Part shown: piece after piece, positions 44,476-56,963 of the stretch
How positions within the stretch are numbered: the stretch's first letter is position 1
Layout of the letters: every line of letters starts with the position of its first letter
Position numbers and translations under genes: made by a program
The notes under the pieces: model-generated
What the model was told of the DNA's origin: nothing
Databases searched by the model: none
What the model saw: only the letters and a program-made list of their open reading frames with translations
Source: Listeria booriae
Lineage (GTDB): Bacteria > Bacillota > Bacilli > Lactobacillales > Listeriaceae
Direction: 5' to 3'
Assembly: GCF_000766865.1 (NCBI RefSeq)
Contig: NZ_JNFA01000028.1
Location: forward strand, 124,001 to 188,000
DNA: 64,000 bases

Positions 44476-44678
44476 ACTTGTTGTAGGGTAATGAAATAAC
44501 TGCTTGTGTTACGGCAAGTGCTTTACGGAAGAGACGGGTTAGTTTAGAAACGATAAGATGGCTGAATGGCCACAATAGTTACTAGCAAAGACTTAGATCT
44601 CTTGTTTTTTTAGTTTTATCGGGACATCTTATGACTAAGCGGGTCAAGAAGAGTCCAAGAAGGTTAGGAGACTTTGAA
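44476..44678 (+). other. Long untranslated leader of cggR
   Basis: About 200 bases without a credible gene. It holds a small hairpin (CTTG with CAAG near 44502-44520), a weaker imperfect hairpin around 44588-44604 followed by seven T, and the CggR operator. An open frame from 44631 adds 16 residues to CggR but overlaps the operator and lacks a ribosome site. Confidence 0.5.
44620..44655 (+). promoter_or_regulatory. CggR operator
   Basis: CGGGAC-N6-TGAC-N4-CGGGTC-N6-AGTC, matching the tandem CggR operator known from B. subtilis (CGGGAC-N6-TGTC-N4-CGGGAC-N6-TGTC) with two changes. It lies between promoter and cggR start, suited to roadblock repression relieved by fructose 1,6-bisphosphate. Confidence 0.85.
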
Positions 44679-45725
44679 ATGTCAGATATCATTAACATTC
44701 AAAAGAAATTGTTACCCGACATGCTTCTAGTTATGCAGAAGCGCTATCAAATTCTACGCTCTATCTATTTTGCGGAGCCAGTTGGCAGACGAACATTAGC
44801 CCAAATGCTTGGGATGAGTGAACGAGTGCTACGCGGTGAAGTGGAATTTTTGAAAGCACAGGGGTTGATTGGCATTGCTCCTTCTGGAATGACAGTTACG
44901 AAGGACGGCCTGGTTGTATTTCGTGAATTGGAATCCGTAATGAATCAACTAACAGGAATACATACAATGGAAGACCGGTTACGCGAGAAACTGAAAATCA
45001 AAGCGTGTTTCGTCGTTCAAGGTGATAGCGATGTGACGCCGTGGGTCCAGGAAGAAATGGGACGCGTGGCATTGGCACAACTCGACATATCATTAACGGA
45101 GAACGAAAATATTATTGCAGTAATGGGTGGTTCAACAATGGCAACGCTGGCCGAAATGATGACTCCCGATTTTGCAGCAGGACGTGAATTACTCTTTGTT
45201 CCAGGGCGCGGTGGACTTGGTGAGGACCTGAATAATCAGGCGAACACGATTTGCGATCGCATGGCGACAAAGACGAACAGTAAGCACCGCATGTTTTACG
45301 TACCAGAGCAGCTTGGCGAAGAAGCGTATCAATCACTTCTGAAAGAGCCGGCTATTCAAGAAGGACTGCGACTCGTTCAATCGGCGAATGCCATTTTGCA
45401 CGGAATTGGTGATGCGATGACAATGGCAGAACGCCGTCACACCAACGCCGAAACTATGCAGAAAATCACAGACAGACAAGCTGTAGGTGAAGCATTTGGC
45501 TACTATTTCAACGAACAAGGAGAAGTCGTGTATAAAGTCCCGACATTTGGTTTACAATTTGAAGACCTACCGAAGATTCCAAACATCATCGCGCTTGCAG
45601 GAGGTACTTCAAAAGCCAAAGCAATCAAATCGTATATGAAAACCGCTCCGGCACATACGATTCTAGTAACAGACGAAGGAGCCGCAACGATGCTTTTAAA
45701 AGGGGAAAACACCCTTTTGAAATAA
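44679..45725 (+). CDS. cggR: Central glycolytic genes regulator CggR
   Basis: A 348-residue SorC/DeoR-type repressor. The N-terminal winged helix includes KKLLPDMLLVMQKRYQILR and RRTLAQMLGMSERVLRGEVEFLK, close to B. subtilis CggR; the effector domain has VMGGSTMATLAEMM, GRGGLGEDLNNQANTI and LAGGTSKAKAI, the sugar-phosphate isomerase-like binding pocket. ATG 44679 has GGTTAGGAG upstream and aligns with the known start. It represses the gap-pgk-tpi-pgm-eno operon and is induced by fructose 1,6-bisphosphate. gapA follows after 34 bases. Confidence 0.95.
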   Translation: MSDIINIQKKLLPDMLLVMQKRYQILRSIYFAEPVGRRTLAQMLGMSERVLRGEVEFLKAQGLIGIAPSGMTVTKDGLVVFRELESVMNQLTGIHTMEDRLREKLKIKACFVVQGDSDVTPWVQEEMGRVALAQLDISLTENENIIAVMGGSTMATLAEMMTPDFAAGRELLFVPGRGGLGEDLNNQANTICDRMATKTNSKHRMFYVPEQLGEEAYQSLLKEPAIQEGLRLVQSANAILHGIGDAMTMAERRHTNAETMQKITDRQAVGEAFGYYFNEQGEVVYKVPTFGLQFEDLPKIPNIIALAGGTSKAKAIKSYMKTAPAHTILVTDEGAATMLLKGENTLLK

Positions 45726-45759
45726 AAAATTTCATTATTTTCAAGGAGGAAATTGACTT

Positions 45760-46770
45760 ATGACAGTTAAAGTTGGTATTAATGGTTTTGGACGTATCGG
45801 ACGTCTAGCATTCCGTCGTATTCAAAATGTGGAAGGTATTGAAGTTGTTGCAATCAATGACTTAACAGACGCTAAAATGTTAGCTCACCTGTTGAAATAT
45901 GATACTACTCAAGGTCGTTTCGATGGCGATGTTGAAGTACATGATGGTTATTTCAACGTGAACGGCAAAGAAGTTAAAGTTTTAGCTAACCGTAACCCTG
46001 AAGAATTACCATGGGGCGAACTAGGTGTAGATATCGTTCTTGAATGTACTGGTTTCTTCACTGCAAAAGAAAAAGCAGAACTACACATCAAAGCTGGTGC
46101 TAAAAAAGTTGTTATCTCAGCTCCTGCATCTGGCGACATGAAAACAATCGTATACAACGTAAACCACGATACTTTAGACGGAACTGAAACAGTTATTTCT
46201 GGTGCTTCTTGTACTACTAACTGTTTAGCTCCAATGGCTAAAGTTCTAGAAGACAAATTTGGTATTGAACAAGGTCTTATGACTACAATCCACGCTTACA
46301 CAGGTGACCAAATGACTCTTGATGGTCCTCACCCAGGTGGAGACTTCCGTCGTGCGCGCGCTGCTGCAGAAAACATTGTTCCTAACACTACTGGTGCTGC
46401 TAAAGCTATCGGTCTTGTATTGCCAACACTTGTTGGTAAATTAGACGGTGCTGCTCAACGTGTTCCAGTTGCAACTGGTTCATTAACTGAATTAGTAACT
46501 GTTCTTAAAAAAGACGTTACTGTTGAAGAAGTGAACGCTGCAATGGAAGCTGCAAGCGATGCTGATACTTTCGGTTACACAAATGACCCAATCGTTTCTT
46601 CTGATATCCAAGGAATCACTTTCGGTTCTTTATTCGACGAAACTCAAACAAAAGTTCTTTCTGTTGGTGGCAAACAATTAGTTAAAACTGTTGCTTGGTA
46701 CGATAACGAAATGAGCTACACTGCACAATTAGTTCGTACACTTGAATATTTCGCTAAAATTGCTAAATAA
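45760..46770 (+). CDS. gapA: Glyceraldehyde-3-phosphate dehydrogenase, glycolytic
   Basis: A 336-residue NAD-dependent enzyme oxidising glyceraldehyde 3-phosphate. Rossmann motif [16 protein letters not shown] at the start, catalytic cysteine in [11 protein letters not shown], histidine near [10 protein letters not shown], and the C-terminal [13 protein letters not shown]. Codon choice is highly biased (GGT, GCT, CGT), as expected for a very highly expressed gene, and differs from its neighbours. AAGGAGG precedes the ATG. A partial terminator lies between it and pgk. Confidence 0.97.
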   Translation: MTVKVGINGFGRIGRLAFRRIQNVEGIEVVAINDLTDAKMLAHLLKYDTTQGRFDGDVEVHDGYFNVNGKEVKVLANRNPEELPWGELGVDIVLECTGFFTAKEKAELHIKAGAKKVVISAPASGDMKTIVYNVNHDTLDGTETVISGASCTTNCLAPMAKVLEDKFGIEQGLMTTIHAYTGDQMTLDGPHPGGDFRRARAAAENIVPNTTGAAKAIGLVLPTLVGKLDGAAQRVPVATGSLTELVTVLKKDVTVEEVNAAMEAASDADTFGYTNDPIVSSDIQGITFGSLFDETQTKVLSVGGKQLVKTVAWYDNEMSYTAQLVRTLEYFAKIAK

Positions 46771-46799
46771 GATTGCAAAGAACTAAATAATAAACAAAT

Positions 46800-46835
46800 A
46801 AGCGGGGACAGGTTTTATGTTTCCGCTTTTTATTT
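46800..46835 (+). terminator. Hairpin between gapA and pgk, possible partial terminator
   Basis: AAGCGGGGAC pairs with GTTTCCGCTT (two G-T pairs), 9-base loop, then TTTATTTG. It could lower transcription into pgk or stabilise the gapA messenger. Confidence 0.65.
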
Positions 46836-46858
46836 GAAAGCTATGGAGGAATTTTATT

Positions 46859-48839
<1,981 letters not shown>

Positions 48840-50372
48840 ATGACGAAATCACCTGTAGCTATTATCATTCTTGACGGCTTCGGTTTACGTAACGAAACGG
48901 TTGGGAATGCAGTAGCATTAGCTAATAAACCGAACTTTGATCGCTACTGGGCAGAGTTTCCGCATGGTCAACTGAAAGCAGCTGGTCTTGACGTAGGTCT
49001 TCCAGAAGGTCAAATGGGTAACTCAGAAGTTGGTCATACGAATATCGGCGCTGGACGCATTGTTTACCAAAGTTTGACGCGTATTGATAAAGCCATTGAA
49101 GAAGGCGAATTCGCAGAAAACGAAGCACTAAACAACGCATTCACGCACACAAAAACAAATAACTCCGATCTTCACTTGTTCGGTTTGCTATCAGACGGTG
49201 GCGTGCACAGTCACATCAACCATCTTGTAGCATTGCTTGAAACAGCGAAGAACAAAGGTGTCAAAAACGTTTACATCCATGCTTTCCTTGATGGACGCGA
49301 CGTGGCACCACAATCGGCTGTAGGCTATATTGAGACGCTACAAAAAGCAATCGCTGACTTGAACTACGGCGAAATTGCAACAGTTTCAGGACGCTTCTAC
49401 GCAATGGACCGCGACAAACGTTGGGAACGTGTAGAAAAAGCTTACAACGCAATCGTTAAAGGCGAAGGCGCACAGTTCGAAGACCCGATTAAATTGGTCG
49501 AAGCTTCTTACGCAGACGGCAAAAACGACGAGTTCGTTGTTCCAGCCATCATTGCTAAGGACGGTAAACCAGTGGCAACGGTAAAAGATAACGATGCTGT
49601 TATTTTCTTCAACTTCCGTCCTGACCGCGCGATTCAACTTTCAAATGCCTTCACGGATACAGAATGGGAACATTTTGACCGTGGCGACAAACATCCGAAA
49701 GACGTGAAATTCGTGACGATGACGCTTTACAACCCAAGCATTATTGCCGAAGTTGCTTTTGCGCCAATCGAAATGAAGAACGTTATCGGAGAAGTTTTAT
49801 CAAACGAAGGATTATCTCAATTGCGTATTGCTGAAACCGAGAAGTACCCGCACGTTACCTTCTTTATGAACGGTGGACGTAACGAAGAATTCCCTGGTGA
49901 AAGCCGCATTTTGATCAATTCACCGAAAGTCGAAACATATGACTTGCAACCTGAAATGAGTGCTTATGAAGTAACAGACGCGCTAGTTGAAGATATCAAA
50001 AACGATAAACACGATGCGATTATCTTAAACTTTGCAAATCCTGATATGGTAGGTCACTCTGGTATGGTCGAACCAACAATCAAAGCGATTGAAGCTGTAG
50101 ACGAAAACCTTGGACGTGTTGTCGATCTTATTTTAGAAAAAGGCGGTTCTGCGATTATTTTCGCCGATCACGGTAACTCTGAAACGATGACAACACCAGA
50201 AGGCAAACCACACACAGCGCATACAACCGTACCAGTTCCAGTCATTGTTACGAAAAAAGGTGTTACATTACGCGAAGGCGGTCGCTTAGCCGATGTAGCT
50301 CCAACAATGCTTGATCTTTTAGGCGTGAAACAACCAGCCGAAATGACAGGCGAAAGTTTAATTCAAAAATAA
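48840..50372 (+). CDS. gpmI: 2,3-bisphosphoglycerate-independent phosphoglycerate mutase
   Basis: A 510-residue manganese-dependent mutase of the alkaline-phosphatase superfamily. Metal site [10 protein letters not shown], the phosphoserine in [34 protein letters not shown], and the C-terminal metal block [10 protein letters not shown] plus KPHTAHTT. Length is typical of iPGM. It starts directly at the tpiA stop with GGAGG inside the tpiA coding end. A 110-base gap with short inverted repeats (for example ACCG with CGGT near 50428-50443) precedes eno. Confidence 0.97.
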   Translation: MTKSPVAIIILDGFGLRNETVGNAVALANKPNFDRYWAEFPHGQLKAAGLDVGLPEGQMGNSEVGHTNIGAGRIVYQSLTRIDKAIEEGEFAENEALNNAFTHTKTNNSDLHLFGLLSDGGVHSHINHLVALLETAKNKGVKNVYIHAFLDGRDVAPQSAVGYIETLQKAIADLNYGEIATVSGRFYAMDRDKRWERVEKAYNAIVKGEGAQFEDPIKLVEASYADGKNDEFVVPAIIAKDGKPVATVKDNDAVIFFNFRPDRAIQLSNAFTDTEWEHFDRGDKHPKDVKFVTMTLYNPSIIAEVAFAPIEMKNVIGEVLSNEGLSQLRIAETEKYPHVTFFMNGGRNEEFPGESRILINSPKVETYDLQPEMSAYEVTDALVEDIKNDKHDAIILNFANPDMVGHSGMVEPTIKAIEAVDENLGRVVDLILEKGGSAIIFADHGNSETMTTPEGKPHTAHTTVPVPVIVTKKGVTLREGGRLADVAPTMLDLLGVKQPAEMTGESLIQK

Positions 50373-50467
50373 CATGGTCCTGCTTTGCGTTTTTGCGAAA
50401 ACAAGGCTAAAATAAGAAGGTAAGCAACCGGTAATTCGGTCACTTCCTTACAAAAATTCATTTTTAG

Positions 50468-51775
<1,308 letters not shown>

Positions 51776-51790
51776 TTGTCGCTTGTAATG

Positions 51791-51820
51791 ACATCCCGGA
51801 GTTTTCCGGGGTGTTTTTTT
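51791..51820 (+). terminator. Intrinsic terminator after eno
   Basis: ACATCCCGGA pairs with TCCGGGGTGT around a short TTT-containing loop, followed by seven T. Confidence 0.85.
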
Positions 51821-51886
51821 GCATTCAGGAAGCCAACATCGTCATTTTCTGCTATAATGACTTTACGAAAAGGTCGGGTGATAGCG

Positions 51887-52594
51887 ATGAAAGCATATGT
51901 GAATGGAATAGAACTCTCATATCATATTTACGGCAGTGGTGAACCGCTTGTTTTGTTGCATGGCAATGGGCAGAGTCATGGTGCGCTGAAACGCCAAATC
52001 GACTTTTTTCGAAAAAGGTACCAAGTGATTGCTGTAGATTCACGTGGTCATGGCAAGTCCGAGCTTGGCTTTCGACCGCTTGATTTTCAAGTGATGGCGC
52101 TAGACATTTTATGTTTATTAGATTTTTTGAAAATTGATACGTATCGCGTTATCGGGTATAGTGATGGCGGGATTATTGCGCTAGAAATGGCGATATATCA
52201 ACCGAAGCGGCAGAAACAGATGGTCGTGATTGGCACGAATTATGACGCGAATCAGATTAAATGGTGGGCTAATATTTTTAGCGTTGTTGGTTATTTCTTT
52301 GCTTCGCTGTTGACGCCGCTTAGTTTCTTTTTTAGGCGGATCAAGGCGCAGATGGGTTTGATGATTTTTTATCCGCATATTAAAGAAGAGGAGCTGGCGA
52401 ATATTTCGGCTCCAATGTTGGCGATTGTTGGGGAATATGATGTGATTTCCAGAGCTGACACGAAAAAAATGGTTGATTCGGTACAGCGCGGGGAGATGGC
52501 TGTGATTCATAATGGCACGCATTTTTTGATCCGGCAAAAACCGCGAGAATTGCACGATATTATTGCCTCCTTTTTTGACAAAGATGTGACATAA
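51887..52594 (+). CDS. Alpha/beta-hydrolase
   Basis: A 235-residue hydrolase. Oxyanion region VLLHGNGQSHG, then VIAVDSRGHGKSE, nucleophile elbow GYSDGG (G-x-S-x-G), acid in AIVGEYDVIS and histidine in HNGTHFLIRQKP, so the triad is complete. Substrate is not evident. ATG 51887 is chosen because the fold starts there; upstream in-frame extension covers the eno terminator. A TATAAT at 51853-51858 is a possible -10. A single gene before the promoter at 52650. Confidence 0.85.
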   Translation: MKAYVNGIELSYHIYGSGEPLVLLHGNGQSHGALKRQIDFFRKRYQVIAVDSRGHGKSELGFRPLDFQVMALDILCLLDFLKIDTYRVIGYSDGGIIALEMAIYQPKRQKQMVVIGTNYDANQIKWWANIFSVVGYFFASLLTPLSFFFRRIKAQMGLMIFYPHIKEEELANISAPMLAIVGEYDVISRADTKKMVDSVQRGEMAVIHNGTHFLIRQKPRELHDIIASFFDKDVT

Positions 52595-52649
52595 ACATAG
52601 GGAGAAAGTAGTGAAAATGTGTTTTTCTTTGGATTGCGCAAAAATAACA

Positions 52650-52678
52650 TTGACACCCAAACCGTTCCGCGTTATCAT
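52650..52678 (+). promoter_or_regulatory. Sigma-A promoter for the 52841 gene
   Basis: Perfect -35 TTGACA at 52650-52655 and TATCAT at 52673-52678, 17-base spacer. The leader to the start codon is about 155 bases; a second TTGACC lies in it. Confidence 0.7.
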
Positions 52679-52840
52679 ATGTCTATTGTATAAATTATTG
52701 ACCCCAAAAACAGAGATTGTGAATCGTGCTGAAGCCTTTTATAGCAAGGGTTTTCAGCGACCGAATCAAAAGCTGGTAATTTGTGCGTTTATGGCGTACA
52801 ATGAGGGCAAGTTAAGGAAGATGGAGGAGTGCAATTAATC

Positions 52841-53584
52841 ATGAGTACGGATCGTAGCTTTCTTATAAAAGCAGGCAGTCGTGCTGTTCTATTACTGCAT
52901 GGATTTGCAGGAACGACAGAGGATGTTAGAGAATTAGGAGAGTATCTAGCAGAGAACGGTTATACGGTATATGCGCCAAATTATCGTGGTCATGGCGAAG
53001 AACCAGCTATTTTTCTAAAAACCACACCAGATATGTGGTACGAAGATGCAACGGCTGGCTACAAGCATTTACAAGACCAAGGATATCATGAAATTGCAAT
53101 CGTGGGTGCCGCAATGGGTGGCGTTTTTGCGCTGAAAATGGCAGAAACATTCGCGCCTAAGGCTATTGCTCCATTATGTGCGAACGTGAACCGCAAAATG
53201 CGATACATTCCAGTAGAGAATTATTTATTAAAGAGTATGAGAAAAGATGGCATTGCAGAGCAAGACGCGCAAGTAATGCTTACTAATTATGCGCCGGAAA
53301 TCGGCAAGATGGCAGATGCCCGCTCGGAATTCTACAAAACAGTAGCAAGCGAGATTGAGCGCATTGAAGTGCCAACGATGATTGGCCAAGGTTGTCGAGA
53401 TGAAGAAATTTCAGCAGATGACGCGAATTATATTTTCAAAAATATTCATTCTGATGATAAACAACTTTGTTTCTACGCTGGATCAGGACATGATATTACG
53501 AACGATTGTGAGAAAGACATTTTAGGTGAAGACTTAGTGTACTTCTTAGATGACTTGATGTGGCTAGAACAAGAAGTAATGTAG
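52841..53584 (+). CDS. Carboxylesterase-like alpha/beta-hydrolase lacking the nucleophile serine
   Basis: A 247-residue protein of the Est/monoacylglycerol-lipase group. It has the oxyanion region VLLLHGFAGTTEDVREL, YAPNYRGHGEEP, a cap domain, the acid region IGQGCRDEEIS and the histidine GSGHDITND. The nucleophile elbow, however, reads GAAMGG: the expected G-x-S-x-G serine is alanine 91 (codon GCA at 53111-53113). Family members have serine there, so this copy is probably not a standard esterase. ATG 52841 is used; GGAGGAG lies 11 bases upstream. Alone after its promoter, ended by a terminator. Confidence 0.85.
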   Translation: MSTDRSFLIKAGSRAVLLLHGFAGTTEDVRELGEYLAENGYTVYAPNYRGHGEEPAIFLKTTPDMWYEDATAGYKHLQDQGYHEIAIVGAAMGGVFALKMAETFAPKAIAPLCANVNRKMRYIPVENYLLKSMRKDGIAEQDAQVMLTNYAPEIGKMADARSEFYKTVASEIERIEVPTMIGQGCRDEEISADDANYIFKNIHSDDKQLCFYAGSGHDITNDCEKDILGEDLVYFLDDLMWLEQEVM

Positions 53585-53594
53585 AAATAATAGG

Positions 53595-53627
53595 GAAACG
53601 CCTGACGTGGGTGTTTCTCTTTTTTTG
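53595..53627 (+). terminator. Intrinsic terminator after 53584
   Basis: GAAACGC pairs with GTGTTTC over a 9-base loop, followed by CTC and seven T. Confidence 0.75.
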
Positions 53628-53669
53628 TGGATTTGTGTTATTATGTAGAGACGGAAAGGAGAATGTCAA

Positions 53670-54116
53670 ATGACTACACGTTTTTTTCTAATGAAAGAGA
53701 ATCCGAAAGCTTATGAACTACTTGGTGAACTGGATAAGTTGGGGAGAGAAAGCAATATTCCGCGTAACTTACAGGAATTGATTAAAATTTATGCGTCCAA
53801 CTTGAACCATTGTGCGTTCTGTATTGATATGCACACGAAAGAGGCGCTAGAGATTGGCGAAACATTGCAACGTATTGCTGGTGTGAATGCGTGGCGTGAA
53901 GCTCCGTTTTACAGCGACAAAGAACGCGTTGTGCTGGAGCTTGTAGAGGAAGTGACGTTTATTCATCAACATGGCGTTTCTGACGCGGTGTATGATGAGC
54001 TTACAAAGCATTATAACGAGAAAGAAATCGGCGAACTATACGTGCTAATCGCAACAATTAATGCGTATAATCGCTTAGGAATTATGAGTAGACTACAACC
54101 TAAGATAGATAAATAA
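53670..54116 (+). CDS. AhpD-like carboxymuconolactone decarboxylase family protein
   Basis: A 148-residue all-helical protein of the alkylhydroperoxidase-D-like family. The redox motif is NHCAFCIDMHTKEA, with the C-x-x-C pair and the proton-relay histidine four residues on; EAPFYSDKERVVLELVEEVT is the next conserved helix. Members reduce peroxides using the disulfide or act on lactones. GAAAGGAG precedes the ATG. Single gene with its own terminator. Confidence 0.88.
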   Translation: MTTRFFLMKENPKAYELLGELDKLGRESNIPRNLQELIKIYASNLNHCAFCIDMHTKEALEIGETLQRIAGVNAWREAPFYSDKERVVLELVEEVTFIHQHGVSDAVYDELTKHYNEKEIGELYVLIATINAYNRLGIMSRLQPKIDK

Positions 54117-54120
54117 TAAA

Positions 54121-54162
54121 AAGGCCCGTCAAAAATTAAATTTTTTGGCAGGCCTTTTTTTG
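54121..54162. terminator. Bidirectional terminator between the AhpD-like and ABC permease genes
   Basis: AAAGGCCCGTCAAAAA pairs with TTTTTTGGCAGGCCTTT with one mismatch, flanked by A on the left and seven T on the right, serving converging transcripts. Confidence 0.8.
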
Positions 54163-55353
54163 CTATTTGGCTAATAGGTAATCGTTGTTGCTGTACATCC
54201 GTTTTGCTAGGTATAGGAAAATCAGGGCGAGTACAAGGTTGGAAGCGATTGTTGCGAGTAGATGTGTCCAAATGAATTGGTCGTAAATCATTTCGCGTAG
54301 TAAAAACGAGATGTTTGCCAGTGGGATGAAGAACATGGTTGTTGTGGTTTGGCTCAGGCTAACGAACATGGTCACGAACGCTGGAATTATGGCCAACATC
54401 ATGATTGGACTTTGGTAGCTATTGGCTTCTTTCATTGATTTCGCAAAAATGGCTGTGATGGTTTGGAGGCTGACGATGAGTGCTGCAAAGGAAGCCGTTG
54501 CAAGGAGTGCTACGAAAAACAGGCCGAATGGGTTTGTCATGGCGTCAAGCGCCTTACGCAAATGCTCGGTTCCAAAAAAGATAACGAGTAGTGTAGCGGC
54601 AAGCGCAACGGTTGCTGTGAAAAGGCTGACGGTAATTGCGACGGACCATTTGCCAAGCAATAAAGTCGAGCGTTTTACTGGTGTGACAAGCAGAGCATCA
54701 ATGATTTTCTTATCTTTTTCGCCTGCAAAAAGTTCGGAAATGACTGGGTATGCGCCGATTGTTACGCCGAGGCAAAGTAGCATTGGCAGGACGATGGTTA
54801 ACATCATTCGCGAAATGTCGGTTTCTTCTGTGCTGCTAGATAAAGGCTTGATTTGGACTTGTATCGCGTTTAATGTTTGGATAGGGACGCTAACTTTTTC
54901 TAGGCGGTCGGAAACAATGTTTTTATCGATTGCGCCGAGTTGGGTACTAAGGTCGGTTACGGCGGCACTAGCATTTTTATCAGATGAGTCGCTGTAAATG
55001 ATAACCGATGTCGCGTCGCCATTTTTTAGTTTGGTTAGTGCGTTTGGGTCTGCTTCCATGGCGATAAGTGCGTCTCCAGATGAAGCGGTTTGCTTAGGGT
55101 TGCTGGCTTTTTGGAATGTTAAATCTTTATCCTGTTGTTCTAAAACGTGTAGCAGTTCGGGATCTGCGGTTTGGTTAACGGCAACGGTGATGCTTTTGTC
55201 TGGATTGTGGCTCATCATGTTTTCGTAAAATAAAATCAGCCCGACAAAAAGGAGCATTGGTAGGAAAACGACGAGCAGGAAAGTTCGCTTATCACGCATG
55301 ATTTCGAGCATTTCTTTTTTGTAAACGTGTCCGAATAGGCTTTTTTTAGACAT
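54163..55353 (-). CDS. ABC-2 type transporter permease (NatB-like)
   Basis: A 396-residue permease. One helix near the N-terminus (FLLVVFLPMLLFVGLILFY), a large extracytoplasmic domain (about residues 50-180), then five helices including MLTIVLPMLLCLGVTIGAYP and the conserved segment FAGEKDKKIIDALLVTPVKR that faces the ATPase. This arrangement is that of NatB/YhaP-type exporters. ATG at 55353 is preferred; it overlaps the ATPase stop, and GGGGTGA lies about 8 bases upstream. The neighbouring LytTR/sensor pair is divergent. Confidence 0.87.
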   Translation of the reverse strand: MSKKSLFGHVYKKEMLEIMRDKRTFLLVVFLPMLLFVGLILFYENMMSHNPDKSITVAVNQTADPELLHVLEQQDKDLTFQKASNPKQTASSGDALIAMEADPNALTKLKNGDATSVIIYSDSSDKNASAAVTDLSTQLGAIDKNIVSDRLEKVSVPIQTLNAIQVQIKPLSSSTEETDISRMMLTIVLPMLLCLGVTIGAYPVISELFAGEKDKKIIDALLVTPVKRSTLLLGKWSVAITVSLFTATVALAATLLVIFFGTEHLRKALDAMTNPFGLFFVALLATASFAALIVSLQTITAIFAKSMKEANSYQSPIMMLAIIPAFVTMFVSLSQTTTTMFFIPLANISFLLREMIYDQFIWTHLLATIASNLVLALIFLYLAKRMYSNNDYLLAK

Positions 55354-56092
55354 ACATATCACCCCGCACGATGTTTGACATGAAAATATAATTTAGGTCA
55401 TTCGTTCCTTCTTTGGCGTATAAGGCTTCCGCGGTTCCGGCATATAGAAGCTGCCCCTGGTGCATCAAAATGAGATCGTCCGACAGGCTCTCTACTTCGT
55501 CCATGATGTGGCTGGAGAAAATAATCGTCTTCCCTTCTTGCTGCAACTGGCGTGTGAAATCGCGGAACACATTGGCACTTGTGATATCTAACCCCGTCGT
55601 CGGCTCATCAAAAAGGACTACCGCGGGATCATGGATGACGGCTCTAGCAATCGCGACTTTTTGACGCATGCCCCGGGAAAAACCGCCAACAGTTCGGTCG
55701 AGTTCTTTGCGCATGCCAAAGCGGAGTGAGAGGTCATCGATGCGCTTTTTCAAGGTGTGTTTTGGTAAACCGTAAAGACCTCCGAAATATAATAAGTTTT
55801 CGCGTGCTGTTAGGCGGTCGTAAAGTCCTGTTTCGCCGCCGAATAGGACGCCGATATGGCTTTTTACTTCTTCGGCTTGTGTTTTATTATCGTAACCCGC
55901 GACGGTAATCTTTCCTTCATCTTGCGTTATCAATGTCGCGATACTACGCAGAATGGTCGTTTTACCAGCGCCGTTTTCGCCTACTAAACCGACAATGCGG
56001 CCTTTATCGACGTGGAATGAGACGTGATTGACTGCGGTTGTTGATTTTTTGCGATCGCGGAATTTTTTGGTGACGTTTTGTACTTCAATCAT
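55346..56092 (-). CDS. ABC transporter ATP-binding protein (NatA-like)
   Basis: A 248-residue ATPase. Walker A GLVGENGAGKTT, signature VGGFSRGMRQKVAIARAV, Walker B AVVLFDEPTTGLD and the histidine in IIFSSHIMDE. Together with the overlapping permease it forms a two-gene exporter. The gene order plus the divergent response-regulator/sensor pair at 56247 resembles the B. subtilis natAB-natKR system for sodium export, but the substrate cannot be read from the sequence. Confidence 0.92.
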   Translation of the reverse strand: MIEVQNVTKKFRDRKKSTTAVNHVSFHVDKGRIVGLVGENGAGKTTILRSIATLITQDEGKITVAGYDNKTQAEEVKSHIGVLFGGETGLYDRLTARENLLYFGGLYGLPKHTLKKRIDDLSLRFGMRKELDRTVGGFSRGMRQKVAIARAVIHDPAVVLFDEPTTGLDITSANVFRDFTRQLQQEGKTIIFSSHIMDEVESLSDDLILMHQGQLLYAGTAEALYAKEGTNDLNYIFMSNIVRGDMYV

Positions 56093-56162
56093 GTTTGTTC
56101 CTCCTTTTTGCTTTTCTTGATGTCTTTATCATAGCGCAAAATGGCGAGAATAGGAGGGGTTT

Positions 56163-56224
56163 GTCGTAAAGGGGGGCAATTTCGTCGTGAAAAGGGTGTT
56201 TTTCGCCTAGAGTTTGTTTATAAT
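56163..56224 (+). promoter_or_regulatory. LytTR-type direct repeats and promoter, site E
   Basis: GTCGTAAA at 56163-56170 and GTCGTGAA at 56184-56191 have a 21-bp period; TATAAT at 56219-56224 is the -10, without a clear -35. It lies between the divergent ABC exporter and the LytTR regulator and probably binds that regulator. Confidence 0.6.
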
Positions 56225-56246
56225 GGAGGAATAAGGGGTGAAAAAG

Positions 56247-56948
56247 ATGCTAACTGTTGGAATTGTTGACGATAATCCGTTAGATTTAGATAAATTGGAG
56301 TTAATTGTAGGTAAAGTGGCGACTGTGGAATTGCGACTAAAGGCGAACAATGCGGAGGAAGTCTATGCATTCATTCAGGAAACGCCAGTGGATTTGCTTA
56401 TTACAGACATTGAAATGCCGGGAATGTCAGGCTATCAGCTAGCGGATTTTATTCACCTAAATAACATGAGTACAAGCGTGATTTTCGTTACTGCAAAAAG
56501 CGGTTATGCCGTTCATGCTTTCGAGCTCAACGTGCATGATTATATTTTGAAGCCTTACAATCAGGAACGGCTGGTCCAAAGCATCGAACGCTTTACCGAC
56601 AAAAAAGAAGCTGGTAAAATAACGGGGCGGCTTTTCATTCGTTCTGGCGGCGACTTGGTCATTATTCCGAAAGACGAAATTATTTTTCTGGAACGGACGG
56701 GGCGTACGACGACTATACATACAACTAAAGATATTTTTGAGTCTTATCAATCACTCGGCGAATTAGAAGGGGACATTCGTGAAAGCATGTTTATCCGCTC
56801 GCATCGCTCGTTTCTCATTAATTTGCAATACGTCAAGCGCTTCACCGAATACTCGAAAAAATCATTCGAAGTCGTGTTCGAAGGCACCTCACAAAAAGCC
56901 CTTGTCACGAAAGAAAAACTGAAATATTTACAAGAAAACTATTTTTAA
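56247..56948 (+). CDS. LytTR-family response regulator (NatR-like)
   Basis: A 233-residue regulator: receiver with acidic pair VDDNP, phospho-acceptor aspartate 54 in LLITDIEMPGMSG, lysine in ILKPYN, then a LytTR domain (DEIIFLERTGRTTTIHTT, then FIRSHRSFLINLQYVKR). ATG 56247 is taken because AAGGGGTG precedes it and the GTG at 56238 would place its ribosome site at or before the likely transcription start after the -10 at 56219-56224. It probably controls the divergent ABC exporter through the repeats at 56163-56191. Confidence 0.88.
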   Translation: MLTVGIVDDNPLDLDKLELIVGKVATVELRLKANNAEEVYAFIQETPVDLLITDIEMPGMSGYQLADFIHLNNMSTSVIFVTAKSGYAVHAFELNVHDYILKPYNQERLVQSIERFTDKKEAGKITGRLFIRSGGDLVIIPKDEIIFLERTGRTTTIHTTKDIFESYQSLGELEGDIRESMFIRSHRSFLINLQYVKRFTEYSKKSFEVVFEGTSQKALVTKEKLKYLQENYF

Positions 56949-56963
56949 GAAGGAGCTAACTCA

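Noticed and set aside
44631-44678. N-terminal extension of CggR
   Set aside because: It lies on the CggR operator, lacks a ribosome site, and known CggR proteins begin near the ATG at 44679.
52611-52838. 75-residue open frame between the two hydrolases
   Set aside because: It lies across a consensus promoter (TTGACA-17-TATCAT at 52650-52678) and its composition does not look like a protein; no good ribosome site.
54422-54997. 191-residue plus-strand open frame opposite the ABC permease
   Set aside because: Antisense to a gene with clear membrane topology and family motifs; serine/alanine-rich composition typical of shadows.
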